DNA from: Gamsiella multidivaricata
Taxonomy: Eukaryota > Mortierellomycota > Mortierellomycetes > Mortierellales > Mortierellaceae
Direction of reading: 5' to 3'
Length of the DNA stretch: 64,000 bases
NCBI RefSeq assembly: GCF_025024155.1
Contig: NW_026251760.1
Location: 213,956-277,955 of the forward strand
Each line of letters begins with the position of its first letter. The first letter of the stretch is position 1. Positions 44,412 through 55,506 of the stretch are shown here, in pieces. A program made the translations under genes and the position numbers. The notes under the pieces were generated by a model. That model saw nothing but the letters and a program-made list of their open reading frames with translations. It searched no databases and was not told the DNA's origin.

Positions 44412-45619
44412 ATGTCTGCCGACGACGACGACCTCTTCCTGGACGACTTTAACTACAGGATTCCGACTTCCCGGGATACCGCAGAACCAGCAACAGATCC
44501 CTCTAAATACGTTGAGCATCTCGCACAGGCATGGATCAACGAACGTGCAGCACCAGATATCCTTCAGTATGAGAGATCAGCAATCGATGGTCTTCTTGCC
44601 AAGATAGAAGAGCAGGTTAGGGGCGTATTTATCCCTTGTGCTACATGGCTCCCAAAGGCTGGAAGCATTGATCATGCATATTCACATTTTCTATGCTCAT
44701 TCCTCTTTATTCCAACGCATGTAGACCGCTATCATCGACGAATTGGACGCTGGCAATGATACATCAATGATTATATCAATCCTTTACCAAACGGAACTTG
44801 AGCGCGTCAAGTTTGTGTTGAGGAGCTACTTGAGGACGCGGATATCCAAGGTAACCAACTCTGGACGCCATTAGGGCTTGCGAAGTTGAATTTGTTTATT
44901 TGCTTATTGTGTGCTTCTTGGCACCTCTTCGGTGCTGACAGATCAATCCGGCTGATTATTACATGTTGTCGTAGATCGAACGGTTCTGCGAGTTCATCCT
45001 TGCCGACCCCGCCTCAAAGAAAAGACTTTCCAAAGCAGAAGTTATCTACGGGGAAAAGTAAGTCGCTTGGAGCAAGCGCGGTGTATGGACCAAGGATGCT
45101 GCACAGCAATAAAGCCACACATCCTAACGCAGGGTACCTATCCAGCTATTCGAGGGCAACACGACAACACTATCACTCTAGTTTCCTGTCCTCACTGCCT
45201 CCCTCGCTGCAAGGTCAAGACGATGCGATCTTTGACAGGAAGCTAAGCATGAGTAAGCGCCTGTTGCCACGAAAGACTGACGACGCACGTACCACTTGAG
45301 AGGAATAGATATCAACGTGTTTGTCGCTCCAAAATTTCTGCAATGTAGTATCGCAGCCCAGACTGGACGAGGCAGTCTTTTGCCGCATCATCGAGGACAT
45401 CGGCGACTTTCAGCTGGATGAGTGAGTGCATGCACACAAATGCTGCTCATGTCGCCCATGCTCTCTATTACAGTCTCACTCATTTTTTATACCTTCTGCT
45501 TTCCTATGCCTACTGTCGATAGAGATGAGACAGTCGTGCTGGAGACAGGTCAGATCTACATCTTTAGATACAAAACTGTGCGCATGCTGCTCCAGCGTGG
45601 TCAAATAGAGCTCATCTGA
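44412..45619 (+). CDS. SLD5: GINS complex subunit SLD5
   Basis: Subunit of the GINS tetramer, part of the CMG replicative helicase. Exons: 44412-44615, 44725-44850, 44975-45057, 45146-45252, 45349-45421 and 45523-45619 (690 nt, 229 residues, a typical length). The A domain contains PSKYVEHLAQAWINERAAPD and ILQYERSAIDGLLAKIEEQ, then SILYQTELERVKFVLRSYLR and RLSKAEVIYGE. HYHSSFLSSLPPSLQ follows. The C-terminal B domain ends DETVVLETGQIYIFRYKTVR and MLLQRGQIELI, the hallmark of Sld5. Exon 4 is entered at TATCCAG rather than the earlier GCAG, since only that keeps the frame. Confidence 0.93.
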
Positions 45620-45941
45620 TGGTACGGGCATACTCCTTTAGCTATCATCGGTGTCAGTTCTAAATAAAATCTGTATTATAGTGCATCAAATGCCTCGCCC
45701 CTTGTTTCCTGTAGCAGACCATCTTGCACTGCGTTGTACAGGCCCATGCGATATAGGAAATACGTACAGCATTCATGGGTAGATGCTTTAAGATGTCATG
45801 ATAACACGCCCAGTACTCGCGTTGTCCTGGCTGTTCTGGTGACCTTGACCCCCGACCCTGGCCGTTGCTTGTTGCATTGGCTGTTAAAGAAGCGTACCCA
45901 ACTTCTCATCGCTGCCGGTCTCTGCTCAAAAAGGTGTGTGT

Positions 45942-45998
<57 letters not shown>

Positions 45999-46254
45999 GA
46001 TAAAGGGGAACACGGGGGTAGAGCATCCCGCAGGGTGCCATCTCTTCTATCATGCAGTATTAAGCTCTCCATATCCCCTTGACCCCTTTCATTAGTTTTT
46101 ACCGTCCTTCTTGATCGGGATCTTTGGTGGCCCCTTCTCAGCTCGCTTTTCTTAATTCCTTAAGCTACCCTCTTTTTCTTGCCGTCTCTCTCTCTTTCTC
46201 TCCCTCTTTCTGTCTCTCCCTCTTCCTGTCTCTCTATTCTCTGCTCTCTGCTCT
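45620..46254. other. Intergenic with GT microsatellite, 42-base G run and CT-rich tract
   Basis: After the SLD5 stop an AATAAA (45664) is present. A (GT)n run leads into an unbroken G tract (45956-45997). Beyond 46140 the strand is strongly CT-rich, typical of a promoter/leader for the next gene, whose first exon I could not place. Confidence 0.6.
45934..45997 (+). repeat. (GT)11 followed by a G tract of 42
   Basis: GTGTGT from 45934, then 42 consecutive G to 45997. It could form G-quadruplexes. The exact length is doubtful because homopolymers this long are error-prone. Confidence 0.85.
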
Positions 46255-47538
46255 TTGCTCTGCTGCAATTTCTGCTTTCAAAAAGCCAGAGGCGATCATA
46301 TCAAGACTGGAAATGTGCCTATTCTTGAAGAGTACCTCGCAGCCGTCTTGGCAGTCTCTGCTTTGCCTCCTCACAGTTTATTCAAGGAACCGGTGCATGC
46401 TTTCCGGATTATTTACTGTTTCAATATACCCAACGCTGACATGGATCCAATTGCAACTGACCAGCTCGACAACAATACTCTCGGGTAATGAGAAGCATTT
46501 GATAACGATTTTTTGCGATAATCTTTCCTAGGAGGAAGACAACTAACCTCCAAGGGACTTCACACCGTTCTATCCCCACAAAGCACGGGCAACCAAGCAG
46601 TATTCATAGCAAAGGTTCTCGCTATCACTGCAGCTTCCATACTTCTATTGGCGGTCATCTGTTGTATCTATTCCGGAGCTGCAAGAAGACAAGCACGCCT
46701 TGAGCACGCAGCCCTACAGGGTCGATCCTCTGTAGGCAATGAAAATGAGGCACATGAAGCGGGAAGACGCACTCCAGACGCAGCTCCGGCCTATTCCACC
46801 ACATCGCCCCTAGGCCCTCTAAGTCCAGAGATTGTTAATGCCATTAGTAGCGCCTCGGTCGAGCGCAGACAAAGCATTGTAACATCCATATTGTCCTCCT
46901 CGCGGTCACAGCGATATAGATTAGATACTTCGTCCATGGACCTCAGAGTTGGCACTGCTCAATCTTCCATGATCTCCTCGATCGAGGAAGTGCCTCCGAT
47001 ACACTCTCTTGGCACCTCGCCGCGCTCATCCCTAAACAGCGACTGGCCCTACGAAGACATTGCAGGACAGGGACGCGTTCGCGGGATCGATGAACCGCTC
47101 TGGGTCACTCGAGAGTCGCACGATATAGAGGCGGACTCGATAGCGCACATGCACCAGGCGCCGCCTTCGTACGACCCTTCATGGTGGACAGCATGGCATG
47201 CACATCATCACCACACAATCCAAAACCGATATCGACCGCCTTTGGGACAGGAAGCAGGACAGCCTCTAAGCAGGAGTCAGCAGCTTGTATTGACTGCATC
47301 TCATCGACGTACCGAATCTCTTAGTAGCCCTTTGGGAGGAAACCCTCTACAGCTCTCTCTGGCATATCGTCGAGGACTGCTCAGGCGTGCAGCATGGCCT
47401 GCTTCTGGTCGATCTCTCTCTTGGACAGGAGAACCCATTGCACACAGCTACACCCCCACTAGGATGTCCTTTCATACATCCTCTGATAACTCTAATCAGC
47501 TTGAGGCAGTTTCCAGTCATTCAGTGGAAGATTCATAG
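46255..47538 (+). CDS. Single-pass membrane protein with a PPxY motif, 5' end unresolved
   Basis: I do not recognise a named family. The best model joins an exon ending at 46484 (protein includes HIKTGNVPILEEYLAAVLAV and HAFRIIYCFNIPNADMDPIA) to one starting at 46539 through a 54-nt GTAATG/AAG intron; this is the only junction that keeps both coding-like frames. It leads into a membrane span, VLAITAASILLLAVICCIYS, then a positively charged GAARRQAR and a tail of about 280 residues rich in S, T, P and R. The tail carries PPSYDPSWW, a PPxY-type WW-domain ligand, plus PAYSTTSPLGP. Topology (N-terminus outside, tail in cytosol) follows the positive-inside rule. A Rsp5/Nedd4 adaptor role is speculation. 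No start codon could be assigned. Confidence 0.55.
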
Positions 47539-47827
47539 CCTAAAGCCGCCACAATCCATCTCGAGCAGTAATAAAAAGATCTTTTGCATTTGCGAACTTG
47601 AATAAATTGTTATCAAAAGTATAGATAGAAAGCGCCGTGTGTCCTTTTAATCATGCCAGAATGAAGTGGGTACCAAAATAGTGTTGAGGACAAAGTATAG
47701 AGTATTCGAGAGGACAGAATACTGAACTACTGAGCAGGAGCAGTCGTGATCGCATCTGTGCTGGTGCCAGCGGTTGTGCCCACGTTAGGTTTGACATAGG
47801 GCGAGGCAGCCGCGGATCTGGGAGAAC
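47539..47827. other. Convergent intergenic region
   Basis: About 290 bp between two convergent genes; AATAAA-type signals occur at 47569 and 47601. No gene seen. Confidence 0.5.
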
Positions 47828-49144
47828 CTATCTTGTTCGACCTAGCCAATTCTCGTTTTCCTCAAAGGCAACGGTTCTGTCGTCAGTGATCGGAAGAGCG
47901 CCAGGATGAGCTGGCTGAGTCGTGTTGACCTCGATGCTTGGTTCAGGAACCATGCCCTCCTCGGTCGACGCTCTTGCCGGCATGTTGATTCCTGTAATGG
48001 TTCGTACTGCTACGGCCCCGACTTTATAAATTGTCGTAACCCTTTTCATGGTAGCCGTTGCTGTATAGATCGCTTACATGCGCATCCCTGTTCCTTCGCT
48101 TTCCTCCACCAAGTGTACTCAGCTGGTGGCGCTTGGTGGTGAGGGACGTTCAAGTGGTCGCTGCTGCCGTACTGACTACCCCAGTAGTTACCGTATTGAC
48201 TGCTGCGGCTGTGGCCTCCATATAGTCCATAGCTGCTGTTGACGGAACGAACGGCGTTTACGGGTGTCCATGCTCGCTGACAACACAAATAGAGCCGCTA
48301 TATACCCGGTAAGGCATAACGGAGGTGCGCAGAAGAAATACTGTAGTTTTCGAGGAATCCAGGAATATGCCCAGACCTAGCTTGAACATGCATCCGCCTA
48401 GACTCGCAGATGTAGAGTGAGGGGATTTTTGTGCTTTAGAAAAACTTTGTCCAGACTCACTACTGGCGGAACGAACACGCAGCTCGCCTTGCCGATGAGG
48501 ACAGTAGCAAAGACAGCTATGGGGGTGCCAAGGAACAGCGAAAGGAAGACGCCAATAACTGCAGCACCAGCCATGAAGAAGATACGCCCGACGGCATTGT
48601 GGATCTGTCCACCTTCTCTTCAACCCAAAATGTACACTCCAACCTAGTCATGTTGCCTAATGACTACATAAGACCATTCATTGCTCTTGTTTCCGGCGCC
48701 GTTGCCTCCCGCGCCTTCCATGATCCGCCGGTCATAACTATTTATGATCATGAGGACCACACTAATAAGAAGACCGGCAGCAATGCAGACTGCAACATAG
48801 ATCAAATACAGTCGGATCAGAGATGGCTAGGCTCAATATTCAAGAGGATAGCGTATGCAGCGATGCAAACTCACTTCGTTGGACAAGTGACGATCTATAC
48901 AGATATAGCAGGACAAAAAAACAGCAGAAATACCTCCACCCACAAAACCTGTCAAGAACACCAAGAACCTAAGAAGGCGGAATCCGCAGAGTCCAAGCAC
49001 CAGTCCCACTGCCAGTAGTACTCCCCCCAGAGATGGTCCGCTTCCAACCCAGTGGGGCCTGGATGCGGTCGTAGTTGTTCGAGAAAAAGCCTGAAGTGCT
49101 GGACGAATCGTAACGGTATCAGGGTCAAATGACGACGTGGCCAT
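47828..49144 (-). CDS. Multi-pass membrane protein, TMEM198/DUF4203-like
   Basis: Likely polytopic membrane protein of unknown function. Minus-strand exons: 49144-48934, one beginning at 48789, about 48615-48457, 48397-48306, 48276-48078 and 48009-47828. The first gives GGVLLAVGLVLGLCGFRLLR then FLVFLTGFVGGG, the start of a DUF4203-type bundle. VCIAAGLLISVVLMIINS and GRIFFMAGAAVIGVFLSLFL, then GTPIAVFATVLIG and FKLGLGIFLDSS, are further spans. The soluble C-terminus is Ser/Tyr/Gly-rich, then acidic. The end of exon 2 is unresolved: the readable frame runs on through DRRIMEGAGGNGAG, but only an earlier GTTATG donor has the phase the next exon needs. Family assignment rests on span pattern, not a catalytic motif. 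Confidence 0.6.
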
Positions 49145-49829
49145 ATCACCTTGGAGCTACGGTGGAGTTCCATTGTCAGCTTTACTCATTTGAACGCTCT
49201 CTAAAGGCGCTGCCTTCAAGCTAACGTGTAGTTCCTGAAGAGCAAAACTCGAGGCAGAACGCTTCTTCTTCATGTGGATCAAGTCAGCAGAGTCTATATT
49301 GCTGGTAGCCTATGAGAAAACAGGGCTGAGCACAGATGTACTAATGACAGGGGTTAAGACGAATGCAATATGCGTGGATGGAGAATGATGCGCTGAGAAG
49401 GAATTGTTTTATCTTATGAACTTGAAGAATGAAATGGAATAAAGAGAGAGTGAGAGAAGTGAGAGACAAGGAAAATAGATGTGTAGGTATTCAAGGCTCT
49501 CGTCGGTCAAAACCATTGTCGTTGTCATCATCATTAACACTCTTTTTTGTCCGGGAGCAGCCTCTGGTCTCAGGAGCTACCTTAATAAAGTCATGGTTAC
49601 AGCGCCACGATGCTCGATTCCCCCTATGAGATAGTCTTAGGTGAAGCAGCGTAATTTGTTTCCGTTCCTGTGTAACATGGTCTGTGCATTCCAGCAACAC
49701 ATTACTATGTGATATATATCCATGTTACTCATTTTATTATTGTGGGGGATTGATTCTCAAGGGTAACAGAACTGTAGACAAATTGTAGAGAAAGAGAGAA
49801 AGAACTCTGGCATGGTTGCGCAATGCCGT
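49145..49829. other. DUF4203-gene promoter and alpha-COP copy 2 3' flank
   Basis: No gene seen. The last 100 bp (from about 49727) is the edge of the alpha-COP duplication, where similarity to 18224-18257 fades. Confidence 0.5.
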
Positions 49830-52800
49830 CTAAGGAAGGACCACCATGCCTGTGCCTGTGCCGCCGACCTGCGAGATGTCGCAGATTGTGCAGAGGTTGC
49901 CCTGGAACTCTGGCTTGAAGTGGCCGCGACAGTACGGGCACTGCACGCTGGGCGACCCGCGGTAGATGGGCGTGTACGAGATGCCGCACACAACAAACGA
50001 GTTGTACTATATCATGAGCAAAAAACGAAACCGGGATCATGCAGTGGTTAGCACAAGGAAACGAAAGAGCTCCATTCCATTGCCTTGAAAAAGGCACCGC
50101 CATCCGCATATTCTTCCTGACTTGTATATGTTACCTGGTCGTAGTCCAGCTGGATCTCGTCCCGTGGGTTGCGCTCAGCAACTTGCTGGATCTGCCGTGC
50201 TAGCGTCGCTGCCTGCCCAGGAGGAGCCAGCTCCAACAGGCGACGTGCAAACGTCTGTGCAGACTGCAGGTTCTTGTGCTTGTAACAGGCCGTCATGGCC
50301 GTGCGTAAGCTAATGATCATGTGCCTAGGCTGGAGCTGGACCCCTGTGAAGTACGCCGCGAGCTCCAGCATCCTCTTGACGCCTGCCGCCGACCCATCGT
50401 TCTGCACCTCACGGCGACTCAGCTCAATGCTCAGTCCGAGGATGTATTCACGGCAGACACCCACCAATTGAAGCACCTATGTGGAACAAACGGGGCACAC
50501 AAAACAACCAGCACGTCGCCTATTAGTTTCTTAATCGCTCATACCTGCAACACATCATGCCCTCGTGCGTCCTTTATAGATCCCTGCCATACCTCCTCTG
50601 CCTCTGATGCTTGGGTGACCACTGTCAACAGCAGCGAATGCAGGATTCCTCTGAACAATGTGCACGCCTCTGTAAGCTTGTTCGATGTCGTCGCCTTGTA
50701 TGCGTCCTGCAGCTCCTTGCTGATCAGCGACTGGAAACTCTTGACCAGCACAGGCAGTGCCTTTCTCTGGTCGGTCTCTGCAGGGTTGCGCCGCACTGGC
50801 AGCATGATCGAGGGCATCCCTTCGTTTCCTGTGACGATCGCACGGCTGGCTTGGAAGATGGACAGGAAGTGGTCCTTCAGCGGCTCAAAGTTGACAGCAC
50901 CAACCTGGCGGTTCAGCAGCTGGTGACATACGCGACAAGAAAAGAAGAAAGAAGAAGGAAGGAAGAAAGAGGAAAGAAAGAAGAAAGAAGAAAGAAGAAA
51001 GAAGAAAGAAGAAAGAAGAAAGAAAAAAGAAGAAAGGGATCAGCTGGGAGCCATCAAACATGGCCGCATTAGCTTTCATATAGCAACGCTTCCCATCACC
51101 GTACCTGCATCGCTGACTCAAACGCGCCTGCTGCGACATGATCCGCAGCCAAGGGCGAGTTCTGGCACCAGATCTCAGCCTCACTCTGGCCTGCAACTGG
51201 AATCGTCAGCCCGCTGTCCTCTGCAACAATCGCCCCTGTCTCTGCATGGAGCTCTGCTGCAAGGTCTGCGTCCAGATCCCATCCACCATCGCCGTCCATG
51301 TCCAGTCCATCGTTGGCCATAGGAGCCAGTGAAGTTCCGTTATGACCCGCCGATGGGACACTGAACTCGTCATCCATGCCCCACTGATCCGCCTGAGCCT
51401 CGGGCTCCGATGCAGCGATCGGCTCTGGCGCTGCAACCCCCTCCATGTCTCCAGAGAAAACGCTCTCAAAGTAGCTGCGCGAGACCGCTAGCTGGGGCCA
51501 GTTCGAGTCGTGCACTTGCATCAAAGGTCTCGGCGGCACCAGCAGCGTGCCCTGGCTAGGCAGATCTGCAACGTCCTCAGGGGTAAGTCCAGCACTCTCG
51601 AGGATCTCGTCTGCAATCTCGTCCATGCCATGTGTCCTTGCAGTCAGATATGCCAACGGTGCTAGTCATAGGCACAACACAGATGTCGAACAGTACGAAA
51701 TAAACAGCTGTCAGTCTTTGCCCATAGCCTTCCCAGTCACTCCTGTTCAGAAGAGCAAAAATGAAAATAAAAAATACAGAATACATGGCATGCCAGGCAA
51801 CCACCGAAGCACTGCCCATTAGCTGCTCGCAAACCCATGACTCACCTTGACCAACCTCCCGCAAAAGACGGACGCGCTCCTCCACATTGCCCAGGAAAAG
51901 CGAGTTGTGGAACCGCGACATGGCATCGCCTCGCTTCTCTGCAATCATCAACATCCTGGACAGGTTGTTGGCACTGCCCGTCGCCAAGTAGAGGAACGAG
52001 AGCCGGTCAAAGTTCCTGACTCTTTGGTAGCACAGCTCCACAATCTGGTGGTTGCCCTGACGGAGCGCCTCCTGTGCTAGCTTGTTCCAGTACTCGTCCT
52101 TGTTCATCGCCTTGGCAGTCTCCAGTCCGACCTCCAGGTTGCCACACTCCAGCGCAAGCTCGAACCGCGTCTTGTCTTCACGCACAAAGTGGAGTGCAAT
52201 CTCAGGGTATCCCTTCTTCTGCAAGTACGCAATAATCGACTGTCCCACCAGGTTGGAGTTACGAATGATCTGCAGAACCTCGTCATAGTTGCGCTTCGTC
52301 AGCGCCAGCTTGAACCGGTACTCGGTCGGGTCGATCGCAATCGTGCGCGTCTTGCCGTCCCGATCCAGACAGTACACATTCTTGCCTCGGATCCGTGTCA
52401 GGTAGATGGGCTGGTCAAGGGTGCGGATGATGCCATTGTCCCTAGAAAGAAATTAAGCACACAAATGAACAGTGTCAGCTAGTCTCACACATGGATTCGC
52501 ATTTCATGGCCCACCCGTAATCCATAGCAGCGCCGCCAACCTACCCCTGAGGAAGTGCGTATTTGATGTGGTTCAGCGTCGAGTAGATCAGGATCCCGCT
52601 CTCGTCCCACGCCGCGCTCTTGATGCGGATCGTCTCGTGGATAAGACACGTCTGCTCCAGCGACTTGGTGGCAATCGTGATCGTGTGCTTGCTGAGAAGC
52701 GCAACATAGGCCATGTCCGCCGACCACACCACATACTTGACCGGGGGCGTCGTCACCTCGGAAATGGTCCTGCGCTGCTGGATATCGTACAGGATCACAG

Positions 52801-54926
52801 AGGTAGGCGTGCTGAGCAAGAGCTGTCCCGTGCCCGCATAAAAGATCTCGTTCACCACATTCGGGGTCTTGAACGACTTGGTGCTGTTGTTCTGCAGATC
52901 TCGGATCGTGATTGTCTGGTTCGCCTTCTCCAGCACTGCAAAGCGGTTGCGCGCAATAAAGATCGCCGAATTGCCTGAGCCACGCTTGCCGTCGCCCGTA
53001 GGCTCCCGAGCATCGCCCCCAATCTCCTTGGGAAGACTGTACAGCTCATACGTGCCTCCATCAGCCGTCGACGTGACCAACACCGCGCGTTCTGCCGGGT
53101 TGTACGACAGCGCCCTCGGCTGCACAAATTGCGATCCTGTCCTGCGCACAGAGAGAACAGCCGTGTCCTGAGAGTTGGAATAGTCGTGCACGCGGAGGTA
53201 CTTGTCCTTGATGTAGTACAGGCTGTTCTGGTGCACAGCATACGCTGGCCGCTCTCTCTCCAATTTGAACACAATCAGCCCATTGTCGTGACCTGGGCAT
53301 AGCGTTTCAGCACAAGAACACACCAAGACAGTTAGGACCCAGTCACTCCATCCCACGTGCATGCGAATACCTATCATGCACAACAACATGCAGTCTGATC
53401 AGCGCCGATATACATACCGGCTGCAAACAAGTTAAGCTCAGGATGGGCCGTCAGCGCCCAGAATCGGTCGTGCTCGCGTCGGAAGGTCTGAACCGCTGTG
53501 CGCTTGGACATGTCCCACACCCGGATGCACTTGTCCTCGGCAACAGAAATAATGAGCTCCTGCCGGTGATGGAAGATCGCGCACGATACGTTGTTTGTAT
53601 GGCCTCTGCAGGTGTCAACCTCCCAAGCCTTGGTTTCTACAGAGATTCAGGCCGATTAGCAGAGGCAAGAGCAAACGTCCGTATTAACATGTGCATGTGC
53701 ATCATCTCCTGTCGTTGCTGGAGAAAGAAGAAAGAAGGAAAGGGAGGAGCAGGAAAGCACCCTTGCACATCGCCATTAATTGCCATCAATTACCATTCAT
53801 CCTCCACAGCTTGACTTGGCGATCGTCGCCGGCAGACACAATCAGCGGCAGGGTAGGGTGGAATGTCGCCCAGTTGACGCTGCGGTCGTGGCCCTCGAGA
53901 ACGTACTTTACAATAGCATCCGTGCTTCCAAAGATGTCCGCCTGCTGTGAGGCACGATGCGCGCTCTCGTCGTACGCAACCGTCCCTGGCGCCGCGTTCT
54001 TCTTTCGCAGTCCTGTTAGAGTCGTGGCAACAAAGAGGCAGAGTAACAAACGACGTGTTAGAACGAGAATGGCAACAGCCGTTATAGCAGCAACTATTCC
54101 CACATAGTCATCCAGCGATATTGGCGCCTATTGTCAATAATCCCCCATCCTCTCTCCCCCCTCCCTTCCGCTTATCACCCTTTATCGCCTCCACATAACC
54201 GCTTGCAAGACTTGCCTGAGATGTCCCAGACACGCACGGTCTGGTCCAGCGACGCCGACACAATAAGATCCTCCTTGGGGTGGAACTGCGCGCTCATCAC
54301 ATAGTGGTTGTGTCCGGTCAGGATGGCGATGCAGTTGCGCGACTGCCAGTTCCAGATGCGGATCGTCTGGTCGTCTGAGCAACTCAGGATCCAGGGGTAT
54401 TCGTGGTGGAAGTACACGGTGCGGACATAGTCCAGATGGCCCGTCAACGTAAACTGGCAGCGACGCGTCTTGTAGTTCCACACCTTGATCTTGTAGTCGT
54501 CTCCTGCCGATACAAACAGTGGCTGCGACGGATGGAACGCGATTCCTCGGACGGGACCTGACAAAACAAGCGGCACAAACAGAGGAGCGATCAGAAAGAG
54601 CACCATGTCGGTCATCTGCACCCGGCCACCATCTCTAGCTTCCATGTGCTGCACATACCATCGTGTTCATCAAAGCGCTCCAAGAGGGTGCCCATCCTGT
54701 AGTCCCACAGCTGGATCGAGCCGTTGTGGAGGGCTGCAAGGATCCATGGTCGCTTTGGATGAAAGGCCACGCCCTTGACGCGATTGCTTTTGGACTCGAA
54801 CTATCATCGGAGTCGTTGTGTCCAGGATGTTAGTACAGGCATTGCCAAGTGATGGCATGGGTTCGTCTTGAAGCGACCCGCAGCGAAGAACCAGACAGCG
54901 AGCGATACCTTTGTGAGCATCTGCAT
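49727..54926 (-). repeat. Right copy of the 5.2 kb direct duplication (alpha-COP gene)
   Basis: Direct repeat of 18224-23423, same orientation. The upstream match ends at the start codon: copy 1 has CG and copy 2 TT (plus strand) immediately beyond it. Confidence 0.93.
49830..54926 (-). CDS. COP1: Coatomer subunit alpha (alpha-COP), copy 2
   Basis: Same 11-exon, 1,244-residue alpha-COP gene as copy 1, every boundary shifted by 31,503: 54926-54909, 54800-54659, 54557-54216, 54012-53794, 53636-53418, 53292-52545, 52441-51846, 51661-51105, 50919-50545, 50476-50135 and 50006-49830. Synonymous sites, introns, the GC donor of exon 3 and the GAAGAAA microsatellite appear the same. Only the promoter differs: this copy is divergent from the SET-domain gene. 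Both copies look fully functional, so they would supply one protein under two controls. Confidence 0.95.
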
Positions 54927-55506
54927 TTTGACTGAGATGGCGAATTGGTCGTGAAGGGTGTTGGGATGAGACGCGCTTCAGCAGGATCAGTTTCCTCGTA
55001 CGGATGGCAATGATGAAAGATGAGAACAGCAGAAGAAAGCAATAAAAAAAAGGAAGAAAAAGAAAAAGAAAGAGCGCCGTCGGAAAAGAATAAAGCTGAG
55101 GATGCGGGGAATGATAAGGAATGGGAGTAGGGGGGATGAGAAGCGGAGGATGAGGATGAGGATGAGGATGAGGGCAAACGGTCGTGGCTCCACCCCCCCC
55201 AGGGCCCTTGAACCGTGTTGGAGATCATTTTTGCCACGTCACTTAAATTAAAGTGGCTCTCCTCTAGTGCATGTCATCCTCTTCGCTCCCTAGCTGCACG
55301 AGCCGGGGCTTTCGGAGCCAAGTTCATCCTAGTTCATTCTCGGTGATATAATATTACGCACAGAACAACGCCTGTAAAAAAAGAGTCCCCGGACATTACT
55401 TCACCGCTTCTGCTTTGCCATCTCTCCTTTCCTCCACTCGACTTTCCCTGGCTCTATTCATTCGTAAGACAACACTCCTCTTAATCTAATCTGCTGCCAC
55501 TTCTCC
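54927..55506. promoter_or_regulatory. Divergent promoter of alpha-COP copy 2 and the SET-domain gene
   Basis: 580 bp between start codons. It contains GGATGAGGATGAG repeats (55147-55172), a poly-purine run (55045-55075) and a CT-rich leader ahead of the SET gene. Unrelated to the alpha-COP copy 1 promoter. Confidence 0.5.

Noticed and set aside
46124..46531. 136-codon hydrophobic frame before the PPxY protein, which could be read as a membrane domain
   Set aside because: It arises from a CT-rich leader, lacks an ATG start, and the alternative frame joins the downstream exon with a more ordinary protein.
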